Part shown: piece after piece, positions 9,374-18,671 of the stretch | Layout of the letters: every line of letters starts with the position of its first letter | Numbering within the stretch: position 1 is the stretch's first letter | Source of the DNA: an uncultured Alphaproteobacteria bacterium | Lineage (GTDB): Bacteria > Pseudomonadota > Alphaproteobacteria > HIMB59 > GCA-002718135 | Assembly (NCBI GenBank): GCA_902594815.1 | Contig: CACJNL010000001.1 | Location: 132,188 to 196,187 of the forward strand | DNA length: 64,000 nt | Direction: 5' to 3' | Notes under the pieces: generated by a model | Databases searched by the model: none | Seen by the model: the letters and a program-made list of their open reading frames with translations, nothing else | Told to the model about the DNA's origin: nothing | Made by a program: the position numbers and the translations under genes

Positions 9374-9810
9374 TTATAATCTTTTTTCCATTGATTATTT
9401 TTTTCTAACTCCTCTTTTATTGAAGCAGGCATATAATTTTCATCATGTTTTGCATAAACGCTTAATGCGTTAATAGTGCTTTGATTTTCAATCAAACCCT
9501 CAATTACAGCCCCTTGACCTTCCTTGAATAAGTCAGGCAATATGCCTTGGTAAAAAACTAAAAGATCATTTTCATTGTCTGTGATTTTAAACTCGTATTG
9601 ATTTAGAGATATTTGTTTTAATGAAGAATTTTTTACAAAACCACCAATCCTAACTCTGTCTCCAGAACTGATTTTTTTCCCAATTAATTCAGTTGGCGTG
9701 TAAAAAAATACGATATTTTTTTTTGTATTAAAAAGAATTAATAATACTGCAGCACCCAATATTACTAATGTAATTAATATTAGTACCAATCTTTGAAATC
9801 TCAAGCTCAT
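9370..9810 (-). CDS. ccmE: Heme chaperone CcmE
   Basis: CcmE carries heme covalently from the CcmABCD complex to CcmF. The 146-residue protein has one N-terminal membrane anchor, an OB-fold core (RIGGFVKNSSL, EGQGAVIEGLI) and the heme-binding motif VYAKHDENYMP with the attachment histidine at residue 122. It follows ccmD after 2 bases and overlaps ccmF by 4. Confidence 0.97.
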   Translation of the reverse strand: MSLRFQRLVLILITLVILGAAVLLILFNTKKNIVFFYTPTELIGKKISSGDRVRIGGFVKNSSLKQISLNQYEFKITDNENDLLVFYQGILPDLFKEGQGAVIEGLIENQSTINALSVYAKHDENYMPASIKEELEKNNQWKKDYK

Positions 9811-9812
9811 AT

Positions 9813-9911
9813 CTATTTAAGATTTTTCAATTTTAAATATGATTGTATAAGTAACCCAAAAATCAATAAGAATGCTAAGCCATAAGTGATAAAAACAAAC
9901 CAAAAATACAT
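9813..9911 (-). CDS. ccmD: Heme exporter accessory protein CcmD (32 residues)
   Basis: Reading the gap between ccmC and ccmE on the minus strand gives an ATG at 9911 and a TAG at 9813-9815, encoding a single membrane helix: MYFWFVFITYGLAFLLIFGL, then a short basic tail ending KLKNLK. Size, the 'aromatic..YG..' opening, one helix with a basic tail, and the position between ccmC and ccmE all match CcmD, which releases holo-CcmE from CcmABC. It is short enough to be missed by gene finders with a length cutoff. Confidence 0.88.
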   Translation of the reverse strand: MYFWFVFITYGLAFLLIFGLLIQSYLKLKNLK

Positions 9912-9973
9912 AATATCTACTATATAAAATTTAATTATATTTAAAGCGATGACTAAAGGTCACAAAGATCAAC

Positions 9974-10669
9974 TTATCGATTTTTTCTAATCAAAATCTC
10001 AGCTTTTATTCTTAAAATTGCTATTATCAAGCCTATTAAGCTAAAAGCAATCGTCATAACTAAAAGAGGCTGCAGCATTGAAATGTCTATTGATGGTGAA
10101 GAGAGCTTACTAACGCTTGCCGGTTGATGCAATGTGTTCCACCAATCAACAGAAAATTTGATAATTGGAAGATTTACTGATCCAATTAATATGAATATAG
10201 CTGTAGTTTTTTCTCTTACCTCTTTGTTTTCAAAGGTTTTGTCTAGAAAAATAATTATTAAATAAATAAGTAATAAAATAGCAACAGATGTTAATCTTGC
10301 ATCCCAAACCCACCAAGTGCCCCATATTGGCTTCCCCCATAGTGAGCCAGATATAAGACATATAAGAGTAAAAACTGCTCCGATTGGAGCAACAGCTTTA
10401 TTAACTATAAAGCTAAAAGGCATTTTAAAGGCAATTCCAATAACACTGTATATTGTCATTATAGAATATGTGAGTAGTGCCAACCAGGCAGAGGGAACAT
10501 GTATGTACATAATTTTTACAGTTAAGCCTTGTTGGTAATCTAAAGGAGATAAATAAACTAATATTAAACCAGCAATTAAAATTACTGAACATAATAATAT
10601 AAGTGGCTTTAAGATTATATCAGCAAACTTGTTAAACTTAGAAGGATTGATCAAAAAACCAAACATCAT
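9974..10669 (-). CDS. ccmC: Heme transfer protein CcmC
   Basis: CcmC loads heme onto CcmE. The 231-residue protein has six predicted membrane helices, the WWD motif WGTWWVWDARLTS and conserved flanking histidines (in MYIHVPSAWLA and WWNTLHQPAS). It overlaps ccmB by 4 bases and is followed by 62 bases before ccmD. Confidence 0.97.
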   Translation of the reverse strand: MMFGFLINPSKFNKFADIILKPLILLCSVILIAGLILVYLSPLDYQQGLTVKIMYIHVPSAWLALLTYSIMTIYSVIGIAFKMPFSFIVNKAVAPIGAVFTLICLISGSLWGKPIWGTWWVWDARLTSVAILLLIYLIIIFLDKTFENKEVREKTTAIFILIGSVNLPIIKFSVDWWNTLHQPASVSKLSSPSIDISMLQPLLVMTIAFSLIGLIIAILRIKAEILIRKNR

Positions 10670-11337
10670 TTATTCCTTAGAGCCAACTTAATAAATGCCG
10701 CACTTGCCCATGGAGAAATACCTAAAAAAATTAGAGCCATACCTATTAGTATATTGATTAGAGATTTAAAATCACTATCAACTTCATTAATGCCAACAGA
10801 AAATATAATTACAGGCACACTAAATAACAGCACAATAATTCCCCCAATTGAAAAATTTGCTTTATTTAATAAATTCATTGATGCTGACATAGAGCTCAAA
10901 CAAGATAAAATCAATGATCCAATAATAAAAGTAAATATTAAATTATATACTTCGTAAATTGGGAGGTTAAACAAAAGACTTGCAACAGGAATAGAGATTA
11001 AAAAAGGTACTTGAACAAATAAAAAATGAGATAATATTTTCAAGAAAACAATTAATTCATAACTTATTCCGCGCATATGAATAATTACGAGAACACCATT
11101 ATTAAAATCTTCTTCGTAAAATTTTCTTAAACTTAAAGTAGAGCTAAGAACCAATAAGCTCCAAATTATCCCAAGACCAATTGATTTTAAGTTTTGTTCA
11201 TCTGCCCCTAATGCAAAAACAAAAATAAATATAGATAAGAAAAAAAATAAAATATTTGAAAATATGCTCACAATATTTCTGAAGAATAATTTTAATTCTC
11301 TTTTAAAAAACAAAAATATTTTTTTTATAAAAAACAT
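10666..11337 (-). CDS. ccmB: Heme exporter membrane subunit CcmB
   Basis: CcmB is the membrane partner of the CcmA ATPase. The 223-residue protein has six hydrophobic segments, an N-terminal FKRELKLFFRN and a conserved FYEEDFNNG loop, which fit the family. It lies between ccmA (1-base gap) and ccmC (4-base overlap). Confidence 0.95.
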   Translation of the reverse strand: MFFIKKIFLFFKRELKLFFRNIVSIFSNILFFFLSIFIFVFALGADEQNLKSIGLGIIWSLLVLSSTLSLRKFYEEDFNNGVLVIIHMRGISYELIVFLKILSHFLFVQVPFLISIPVASLLFNLPIYEVYNLIFTFIIGSLILSCLSSMSASMNLLNKANFSIGGIIVLLFSVPVIIFSVGINEVDSDFKSLINILIGMALIFLGISPWASAAFIKLALRNK

Positions 11338-11338
11338 A

Positions 11339-11947
11339 TTAATTAAAATCTAGAATTTCCAATTTACTAATCAAGGGATTGTAATGCGATGCAAACAAGA
11401 TAATACCATTATTGTTAGTATGATCAACAAAAGTTTGATTTAAGATTTCTGCAGATGAATCATCTAGATGATTATATGGCTCATCTAATACCCATATTTT
11501 TTTTTGCTCTAATACAATCCTTAAAAGTTCTAATTTTTTTACTTCACCAGAAGACAAATACATTATTTCTGTATTTAGATATTTTTTTAAATTAAATGTT
11601 TCTAAAAGTGAAAAAATTTTATCATCGCTCAAATTTGAAGAGGATAGCCCTTTCCAAAATTTAATATTATCTAATATGGAAAGTTCTCTTGATGAGGTGT
11701 TATGATCTGCAATATAAGTGATTTCATTATAAAACTTGAATATATTTTTTTTAACATTTTGTCCTTCCCAAATTATTTCTCCAGTATTTGATGAAAGTAT
11801 ATTTAAAATTACTTTTAGAAAGGTTGTTTTGCCAGAACCATTTTTTCCTCTTATTTGTGTAATTTGACCATTACCTAATGATAAATTTAAGTTTTCAAAA
11901 ATAATATTATCATCCCTAAAAAAAGACAAATTGTTAATAAGAAGCAT
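11339..11947 (-). CDS. ccmA: Heme exporter ATP-binding subunit CcmA
   Basis: This ABC ATPase uses ATP to release holo-CcmE from CcmC. The 202-residue protein has Walker A (RGKNGSGKTTFLK, about residues 34-46), an ABC signature YLSSGEVKKLELLR and Walker B KKIWVLDEPYNHLD. The signature has E where LSSGQ is usual. It is the first gene of the ccm operon; its start lies about 40 bases past the terminator of the histone-like gene, so the promoter must be in that short gap or overlap the terminator. Confidence 0.95.
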   Translation of the reverse strand: MLLINNLSFFRDDNIIFENLNLSLGNGQITQIRGKNGSGKTTFLKVILNILSSNTGEIIWEGQNVKKNIFKFYNEITYIADHNTSSRELSILDNIKFWKGLSSSNLSDDKIFSLLETFNLKKYLNTEIMYLSSGEVKKLELLRIVLEQKKIWVLDEPYNHLDDSSAEILNQTFVDHTNNNGIILFASHYNPLISKLEILDFN

Positions 11948-11984
11948 ATTTGAGGTTTAAGTTGATTTTATCAATTAAACAATA

Positions 11985-12007
11985 AAAAACGGGGCGAGCC
12001 CCGTTTT
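11985..12007 (-). terminator. Strong Rho-independent terminator after the histone-like gene
   Basis: ACGGGGC and GCCCCGT form a 7-bp GC-rich stem flanked by A and T runs. On the minus strand it reads stem, then TTTTTTATTG, 67 bases past the stop of the gene at 12074. It separates that gene from the ccm operon. Confidence 0.92.
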
Positions 12008-12073
12008 TGTAATTTTAGAAAAATTAAGAAAAAGAAAAAAATTAAATTTTTTTCTCTACTTAAAGAAAATAGA

Positions 12074-12301
12074 CTATCTTTTTCTTTTCTTAGCAGCCTT
12101 TTTCTTTTTCTTAGGAGCAGCTCTCTTCTTCTTCTTAGGTGCTGCTTTCTTTTTCTTCTTAGGAGCAGCTTTCTTCTTCTTCTTAGGTGCTGCTTTCTTT
12201 TTCTTTTTAGGAGCAGCTTTCCTCTTCTTAGGTGCTGCTTTCTTTCTTTTTGGAGCAGCTTTCCTCTTCTTAGGTGCTGCTTTCTTTTTCTTCTTTGCCA
12301 T
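12074..12301 (-). CDS. Histone H1-like Lys/Ala/Pro-rich repeat protein
   Basis: The 75-residue protein is almost wholly Lys/Arg, Ala and Pro, built from about nine repeats of the form AAPKKKKK (with KRK variants) and ending AAKKRKR. It has no folded domain. It resembles the C-terminal tail of eukaryotic H1 and bacterial H1-like or HU-tail proteins, so DNA (or RNA) binding by charge is likely. An AGGAG site lies 6-10 bases before the ATG, two hairpins lie further upstream, and a strong terminator follows: a compact single gene that could be highly expressed. Its exact role is not known. Confidence 0.75.
   Translation of the reverse strand: MAKKKKKAAPKKRKAAPKRKKAAPKKRKAAPKKKKKAAPKKKKKAAPKKKKKAAPKKKKRAAPKKKKKAAKKRKR
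12085..12300 (-). repeat. In-gene tandem repeat coding for AAPKKKKK units
   Basis: The gene is made of 21-24-base units rich in CTT/TTC triplets on the plus strand, alternating between GCTGCT-type and GCAGCT-type Ala codons, so neighbouring units differ at silent positions. Such repeats can change copy number by slippage. Confidence 0.8.
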
Positions 12302-12644
12302 TTAATGCTCCTTGTATTGGGTTAAAGTGGAGGAACCCCCCTCCATCATCACTTAAAATAAGTGACAAACATAAAAGGCTATCTTTTTTTCCCAAAACTT
12401 ACGCATAAAGTCAACAATTTAAGAAAATTGCAAATTCAAAAAAAAATTTTTTGGAAAAAAATTTTAAATCTACAAATGTTCAGCAATTTTTCCCGGATTT
12501 CTAATTAAAATTTAGAAAATAACTATACAAAATTTTTATTCAGTATTATTAAACCTAAACTTATTCCTTAATTTTGATTATTTTTTAAAATTAAAAATAG
12601 CGCCAGTTAGGTATAAGTACATTTTTTGTAACTAATTAATTAAC
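12302..12644. promoter_or_regulatory. Divergent intergenic region of the histone-like gene and acnA, with two inverted repeats
   Basis: This 343-base gap holds no gene I can support. Near the histone-like gene are two perfect inverted repeats: 12328-12345 (TGGAGG, 6-base spacer, CCTCCA) and 12349-12365 (TCACTTA, AAA, TAAGTGA). Both would lie in that gene's 5' leader if transcription starts further out. The rest is very AT-rich with long A runs; it probably contains the acnA promoter, but no box stands out (TATAAG near 12612 is a weak candidate). Confidence 0.55.
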
Positions 12645-15287
12645 ATGATATCTCTTGATTCTTTTAACACTAAAAAAAATATCATTATTGATGGAAGAGA
12701 ATATAATTATTTCGATTTAAAAACCCTCTCACAAATTTATAATTTTGAATTAGGTAAAATTCCAAACTCAATAAAAATAATAATTGAAAATCTTCTAAGA
12801 AATGAAGATGGAGAAGCTGTTACAAGAGAAATGATAGATAATTTATGTAGAAAAATTACCGGACCATTAGAAAATTTTGAAATATCATTTACTCCAACCC
12901 GAGTCCTTATGCAGGATTTTACGGGTGTTCCAGCAGTGGCTGATCTGGCTGCCATGAGAGATGCATTGAAAAATAAAGGGATAGATCCTAATAATATTAA
13001 CCCATTATCAAGAGTTGATTTGGTTATAGATCACTCAGTAATGGTTGACTATTTTGGAAATGATAGCGCTCTTGAAGATAACGTAAAAAAAGAATTCAAT
13101 CGAAACAAAGAAAGGTATGAGTTTTTAAAATGGGGCCAAAACACATTTGATAATTTTTATTTAGTACCTCCAGGGGGAGGAATTTGTCATCAAGTTAACC
13201 TTGAGAATATTGCCAAGACTGTTTGGTCTAATAAAATAAAAAATGATAATTATCTTTATCCAGACTCTGTTGTTGGCACTGATAGTCACACTACCATGGT
13301 AAATGCATTATCAGTTCTTGGTTGGGGTGTTGGCGGTATAGAAGCAGAGGCCGCAATGCTAGGACAACCAATTTCTATGAATATTCCAAAAGTTGTCGGT
13401 TTTAAGCTGACCGGAGAACTTAAAGAAGGGATAACAGCAACTGATCTAGTTCTAACTATTACTGAAATATTGAGAAAAAAAGGAGTAGTGGGAAAATTTG
13501 TAGAATTTTTTGGTAAAGGTCTAAAAAATTTATCTCTTGCTGATAGATCTACTATATCAAATATGGCGCCAGAGTATGGTGCTACTTGTGGTTTCTTTTC
13601 AACAGATAATGAAACGTTAAATTATTTGAAATTATCTGGAAAAGATGATCATCAAATAAATATCGTAAAAGAATATACTAAGTTGCAAAACCTTTGGTCA
13701 GAAAATGAATATGAGCCTAATTTTGATGAAACTTTGCATTTAGATCTAGAAAATATAAAACCATCGGTAGCTGGACCTAAGCGCCCGCAAGATAAAATTT
13801 TTGTAACAGACATACCGAGCGTTTTTAAAGAAATAGACAATTCAGTTTTTAAAGTAACGAATAACAACAAAAAACTTCAGTCAGGAGATGTTGTTATAGC
13901 AGCAATCACAAGCTGTACAAATACCTCAAATCCTAATGTCATGGTGGCTGCAGGGCTTGTTGCAAAAAAAGCTGTTGAGCTAGGACTAAAAGTCAAACCT
14001 TGGGTAAAAACAAGCCTAGCACCAGGTAGTAAGGTTGTTAGTGATTATCTAGATAAAGCTGATTTATCTCAATATTTAAATAAAATTGGTTTTAATTTAG
14101 TAGGCTATGGATGTACTACATGTATAGGTAATTCAGGACCATTAAATGAATGGGTTTCAAAAGAAATTAAAGAAAATGATCTAACAGTTTGTTCAGTTCT
14201 GTCCGGAAACAGAAACTTTGAAGGTCGTGTCCATCAAGAGGTTAAGGCTAACTTTCTTGCCTCCCCACCACTTGTAGTGGCTTTTGCAATTGCAGGAAAT
14301 ATGAATATAAATTTATTTACTGATCCAATAGGAATTAATAACAATGGAGATAAGGTTTTTTTAAAAGATCTGTGGCCATCTTCAAGGGAAATTAACGAGA
14401 TTATCAACCAATCTTTATCCACTGATATGTTTTTAAAAAGGTACGAAGAGATATATAGTGGTGATGAGAACTGGAAATCTATAAATAGCGTATCAGAGAC
14501 CACTTATACATGGAATGCTTCCAGTACATATATTAAGCACCCACCTTTCTTTGAAAATGATGAAAATGAACTTAAAGACATCGTTAATGCAAGAATTCTT
14601 GCACTTTTAGGTGATAGCGTAACCACTGACCATATTTCTCCTGCTGGAGCCATAAAGTCAGATAGCCCCGCAGGGAAATATTTAAATGAAAGACAAATAA
14701 GTAGAAAAGATTTTAATTCATATGGTTCTAGAAGAGGTAATCATGAAATCATGATGAGAGGTACATTTGCAAACATAAGGATTAAAAATGAGATTATCCC
14801 GGAAATAGAGGGAGGAATAACGAAATTTTATGATGGTGATGAAAATGAGATGTCCATTTATGATGCTGCTATCGAATATGCTAAAACTAACACACCTTTA
14901 GTTATTTTTGCTGGAAAAGAATATGGTACTGGATCATCAAGAGATTGGGCAGCAAAAGGCACAAAACTATTAGGCATAAAAGCAGTAATTGCAGAAAGTT
15001 TTGAAAGAATACATCGTTCAAATTTAATTGGTATGGGCGTTTTGCCTTTGCAATTTATCTCAGATCAAAATAGAAAATCTCTCAATCTCATTGGAGATGA
15101 GAGAGTTACAATAAAAGGATTAAACTCTATCACACCCAATGCAGAGCTTATTTGTGAAATAAACTCTAAAGATAAACGATCTATAAAACTGCTTTGTAGA
15201 ATAGATACCATAAAAGAGTTGGACTATTATAAGCAGGGTGGTATTTTACAATACGTGTTAAATTCAATTATTAAAAAAGCATCATAA
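12645..15287 (+). CDS. acnA: Aconitate hydratase A (aconitase)
   Basis: Aconitase isomerises citrate to isocitrate with a 4Fe-4S cluster. The 880-residue protein is of the AcnA/IRP1 type: N-terminal LMQDFTGVPAVADLAAMR, DSHTTMVNALSVLGWGVGG, the cluster cysteines in SCTNTSNP and GCTTCIGNSGP, and the C-terminal swivel domain with EYGTGSSRDWAAKG. All three cluster cysteines are present. It stands alone, 7 bases before the helicase gene. Confidence 0.98.
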   Translation: MISLDSFNTKKNIIIDGREYNYFDLKTLSQIYNFELGKIPNSIKIIIENLLRNEDGEAVTREMIDNLCRKITGPLENFEISFTPTRVLMQDFTGVPAVADLAAMRDALKNKGIDPNNINPLSRVDLVIDHSVMVDYFGNDSALEDNVKKEFNRNKERYEFLKWGQNTFDNFYLVPPGGGICHQVNLENIAKTVWSNKIKNDNYLYPDSVVGTDSHTTMVNALSVLGWGVGGIEAEAAMLGQPISMNIPKVVGFKLTGELKEGITATDLVLTITEILRKKGVVGKFVEFFGKGLKNLSLADRSTISNMAPEYGATCGFFSTDNETLNYLKLSGKDDHQINIVKEYTKLQNLWSENEYEPNFDETLHLDLENIKPSVAGPKRPQDKIFVTDIPSVFKEIDNSVFKVTNNNKKLQSGDVVIAAITSCTNTSNPNVMVAAGLVAKKAVELGLKVKPWVKTSLAPGSKVVSDYLDKADLSQYLNKIGFNLVGYGCTTCIGNSGPLNEWVSKEIKENDLTVCSVLSGNRNFEGRVHQEVKANFLASPPLVVAFAIAGNMNINLFTDPIGINNNGDKVFLKDLWPSSREINEIINQSLSTDMFLKRYEEIYSGDENWKSINSVSETTYTWNASSTYIKHPPFFENDENELKDIVNARILALLGDSVTTDHISPAGAIKSDSPAGKYLNERQISRKDFNSYGSRRGNHEIMMRGTFANIRIKNEIIPEIEGGITKFYDGDENEMSIYDAAIEYAKTNTPLVIFAGKEYGTGSSRDWAAKGTKLLGIKAVIAESFERIHRSNLIGMGVLPLQFISDQNRKSLNLIGDERVTIKGLNSITPNAELICEINSKDKRSIKLLCRIDTIKELDYYKQGGILQYVLNSIIKKAS

Positions 15288-15294
15288 CTTTTAA

Positions 15295-17853
15295 GTGAAA
15301 GCAGAGTATAATAATCTAGTAGCAGTGCTAGGTCCAACCAATACAGGTAAAACTTATCTAGCATTTGAGAGGCTGATGTCTTATCAATCTGGAATATTTG
15401 GATTTCCTCTTCGTTTACTGGCTCGTGAAAACTACGATAAAGCTGTAAAAAAAATTGGAATAAATAATGTAGCCTTAGTTACTGGTGAAGAAAAATTTAT
15501 ACCTAAAGAGGCTAAGTATTTTTTTTGTACTGTAGAGTCTATTCCCAAAAACATTAATGTAGAATGTGTAGCTATTGATGAAATTCAGCTAGCTTCAGAT
15601 TATGAAAGAGGGCACATATTTACTGAACATTTGCTAAATACAAGAGGTGAGTTTGAAACAATTTTTTTAGGTGCTTTAACAATGAAGCCTTTGTTGTCAA
15701 AAATTTTTCCTAATATTAAATTTGAGCTAAGAGAAAGATTTTCTAAACTTAGTTATAACTCTAATAGAAGTTTTTCTAAACTTAGACCTCGATCAGCAGT
15801 AATTGCCTTCAACGTAAATAATGTTTATGAAATTGCAGAAAATTTGAGATCTCATCGAGGAGGTGCTGCAGTCGTTCTTGGGTCATTAAGTCCAAGAACA
15901 AGAAATGCTCAAGTTGAAATTTATGAGGAAAAAAAGGTTGATTATCTTGTTGCAACTGATGCAATAGGAATGGGGCTTAATTTAAATATTGACCATATTG
16001 CCTTTTCATCAATTGAAAAATATGATGGCAGATTTAAGAGAAATTTATATACGACTGAAATTGGTCAGATTGCTGGAAGAGCCGGCCGATATGAAAATAA
16101 TGGAACCTTTTCTTTATTAAAAAACGCCGGTGAACTTGATATAAAAACTATTAGAGATATCGAGGATAGTAATTTTATACCAATTAACAAAATATATTGG
16201 AGAAACTCATCTTTAGACTTTTCAAACATTAATAATTTTCTTTTAAGTTTAAAACAGTATCCTGTTCACAATTATTATATTCATAAAAAAAATGCCACAG
16301 ATGAGATAAATTTTAGATATCTAATTGAGGATCAAAATGTAAAAAAGCTTCTTACAACAGGCGAAAGGATAAAGATTTTGTGGGATGTTTGCAGGATTCC
16401 AGATTTTCAAAAATTATTTAATGACGCTTATGTTCAATTTCTTAAAACAATTTTTTTACTATTAGTAAAAAATGAAAAAATACCTAAGTTATGGCTTGAA
16501 AAAAATATTTTAGGACTTCAAAATTTTAATGGTGGAATTGAGGAATTATCATTAAAAATTTCACAAGTAAGAACTTGGACATATATTTCAAATCACCAAA
16601 ACTGGATAGATAATGAAAAATATTGGCAAGAAATTACACAAACTATTGAAAATGAACTTTCTGACAGTCTTCATGAAGGATTAACAAATAGATTTGTTGA
16701 CGCAAATTCAAAATATTTCATTCAATCAAATAAAAATGAATTTAATCAAAATTTAAGTGTTTTGGATGATAAAATTATAAAAATAAACAACAAAGAGTAC
16801 GGATCTTTGCATAGTTTTAATTTAAAATTAAATAAAGATGCAATTTCTAATTCCCTTTTTTCACTAACCCATGTAAAAAAATTAGCTAGAAAAATGATTG
16901 AAGAAAAAATTAAAATTTTTTTGAATGCTCCTGATGCATCCATTGGTTTTGGAAATATCAATGAAATCAATTTTAATGAAAGTATAAAAATTTATTGGGG
17001 AGAAGAAGCTGTTGGATATCTATCAAAAGGCCCGAATATTTTTAGCCCTAATGCAGAAGCTTTAAGTAATGAATATATTAGTAGTGAAAACAAGTTATTA
17101 ATTGCAGCAAAACTTCAAAAATGGATTGAGCAATTAGTAAAAACATTGTTATGGCCAGTAAAAGAAATAGAAATTGAAAATGTTCCAACAAATGTAAGGG
17201 CAATTAAATTTAATGTTTTTGAAAATTTTGGAACATTGCCAATTGATAAATTTGGTGCTTTTATAAAAAATATATCAATCGAAGAAAAAAATTTAATTTC
17301 AAAATCAGGTATTAGAATAGGAGCGAAATATTTTTTTGTACCTAATTTTTTAAAAAAGGCGCCAATGGAATTATCAGCAATTTTGTGGTGCGTATTCAAT
17401 AATTATAAATTTGATGGCTCATTACCTCTACCAAAAGATGGAAGAGTTTCTTTTGAGGTACAAAATCAAATGAAGAGGGAGTATTGGGCTACAATTGGAT
17501 ATATTAAGCTTAATGATTTTGCGCTTAGAGTTGATGTATTTGAAAGAATTTTTTTTATAGCCAGACAAAAAATTAAAAAAGGACCTTTTATAGACTCATC
17601 AGACTTAATGAATCCCGTCGGTTGTGATAGAAATCAATTAAAAGAAATCCTAAGATTTTGTGGCTTCAGTGTTCTAAAGTTAAACAATGAAAGATATTTG
17701 TTTTATAATATAATTAAAAAAGTTTCTTCAAAGTTACCAAAAAATAAAATAAAAAAAATAGATATTAAGAAAAAAAGCAAAACTACTAAAAATAAAAACA
17801 AAAAACAAGCAGATCCAAATTCTCCTTTTGCAGTTTTGGAAAAACTACTTTAA
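15295..17853 (+). CDS. SUV3-like superfamily 2 RNA helicase
   Basis: The 852-residue protein begins at a GTG and has Walker A GPTNTGKT (residues 13-20), a DEIQ box (95-98), and motif VI as IGQIAGRAGRY, the order seen in SUV3/mitochondrial degradosome-type helicases and in the alphaproteobacterial gene found near fdxA and carD. The long middle and C-terminal parts are less conserved, and the last 40 residues are Lys-rich (SSKLPKNKIKKIDIKKK), probably a nucleic-acid-binding tail. A role in RNA turnover is inferred from the family. It is followed by terB-like, fdxA and carD genes on the same strand. Confidence 0.88.
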   Translation: MKAEYNNLVAVLGPTNTGKTYLAFERLMSYQSGIFGFPLRLLARENYDKAVKKIGINNVALVTGEEKFIPKEAKYFFCTVESIPKNINVECVAIDEIQLASDYERGHIFTEHLLNTRGEFETIFLGALTMKPLLSKIFPNIKFELRERFSKLSYNSNRSFSKLRPRSAVIAFNVNNVYEIAENLRSHRGGAAVVLGSLSPRTRNAQVEIYEEKKVDYLVATDAIGMGLNLNIDHIAFSSIEKYDGRFKRNLYTTEIGQIAGRAGRYENNGTFSLLKNAGELDIKTIRDIEDSNFIPINKIYWRNSSLDFSNINNFLLSLKQYPVHNYYIHKKNATDEINFRYLIEDQNVKKLLTTGERIKILWDVCRIPDFQKLFNDAYVQFLKTIFLLLVKNEKIPKLWLEKNILGLQNFNGGIEELSLKISQVRTWTYISNHQNWIDNEKYWQEITQTIENELSDSLHEGLTNRFVDANSKYFIQSNKNEFNQNLSVLDDKIIKINNKEYGSLHSFNLKLNKDAISNSLFSLTHVKKLARKMIEEKIKIFLNAPDASIGFGNINEINFNESIKIYWGEEAVGYLSKGPNIFSPNAEALSNEYISSENKLLIAAKLQKWIEQLVKTLLWPVKEIEIENVPTNVRAIKFNVFENFGTLPIDKFGAFIKNISIEEKNLISKSGIRIGAKYFFVPNFLKKAPMELSAILWCVFNNYKFDGSLPLPKDGRVSFEVQNQMKREYWATIGYIKLNDFALRVDVFERIFFIARQKIKKGPFIDSSDLMNPVGCDRNQLKEILRFCGFSVLKLNNERYLFYNIIKKVSSKLPKNKIKKIDIKKKSKTTKNKNKKQADPNSPFAVLEKLL

Positions 17854-17887
17854 AGAATTTTTAAATAGGAATAAATAAGGTATAAAA

Positions 17888-18340
17888 TTGTTACAATCTT
17901 TAAAAAAAATATTTTCTAATGAAACTAGTCAAAATGAAGAATTAGAGAATACAGATATTGATATTTTAGCAGGAATTTTAATAGAGGCTGCAAATACCGA
18001 TGGTAATGTTACGCAAGATGAGATTAATCAAATTTCCTCTAGTTTAATAAATGTATTTAAAGAAAAGCCAGAAGAGGTTGAGATGGTCTTATCTAAAGCA
18101 CTTGATGATAAAGATAATTCTCGATCACTTTTTTATTATACGTCTAAGCTAAACAAATCTTTCTCACATGAAAAAAAACTATTATTGATTGAAGTCCTAT
18201 GGGAAGTCATTTTATCTGATAATGAAGTTCATGACTTTGAGTCAAATTTATTAAGAAGGCTAGCTGGCTTATTATATGTCTCAGATATTGAATGTGGGAA
18301 TGCAAAAAAAAGGGCAAAAGAAAAGTTAAAAATTTTATGA
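17888..18340 (+). CDS. TerB-like helical protein
   Basis: The 150-residue protein (TTG start) is all-helical and carries the acidic TerB pattern twice: [19 protein letters not shown] and [19 protein letters not shown], which resemble the metal-binding 'A..DG....E' segments of the TerB fold. Such proteins occur with tellurite resistance genes but also alone with no known role. No other ter gene is here. Its stop overlaps the fdxA ATG. In many alphaproteobacteria an S4 RNA-binding gene fills this place. Confidence 0.75.
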   Translation: MLQSLKKIFSNETSQNEELENTDIDILAGILIEAANTDGNVTQDEINQISSSLINVFKEKPEEVEMVLSKALDDKDNSRSLFYYTSKLNKSFSHEKKLLLIEVLWEVILSDNEVHDFESNLLRRLAGLLYVSDIECGNAKKRAKEKLKIL

Positions 18341-18669
18341 CATACGTAGTTGATGAAAATTGTATTAAATGTAAACATATGGATTGCGTTGATGTATGCC
18401 CTGTAGATTGTTTTTATGAAGGTGAAAATATGCTGGTAATTCACCCAGATGAATGTATTGACTGCGGAGTTTGTGAACCTGAATGTCCTGTAGATGCAAT
18501 TCACTCTGACACAGAGGAAGGAATGGAAAAATGGGCAGAGATTAATAGAAAGTATTCTGAAGTGTGGCCAGTAATAACTGAAAAAAAAGAGCCCCCAATT
18601 GATGCGAAAAAATGGGAAGGTGTTGATAATAAATTTGAAGATCATTTTAGTGAAAAGGCAGGAAATTAA
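18337..18669 (+). CDS. fdxA: 7Fe ferredoxin FdxA
   Basis: The 110-residue protein starts [20 protein letters not shown] and holds cysteines C9, C12, C17, C21 and C25, followed by [12 protein letters not shown]. This is the pattern of an FdxA-type ferredoxin with one 3Fe-4S and one 4Fe-4S cluster, an electron carrier in the cytoplasm. I take the ATG at 18337, which overlaps the previous stop (ATGA), instead of an upstream start that would add 15 unlike residues. Confidence 0.95.
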   Translation: MTYVVDENCIKCKHMDCVDVCPVDCFYEGENMLVIHPDECIDCGVCEPECPVDAIHSDTEEGMEKWAEINRKYSEVWPVITEKKEPPIDAKKWEGVDNKFEDHFSEKAGN

Positions 18670-18671
18670 AT

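Noticed and set aside
12085-12300. Repeat array as a CRISPR
   Set aside because: The repeats have no unique spacers and are in frame, coding for AAPKK units.
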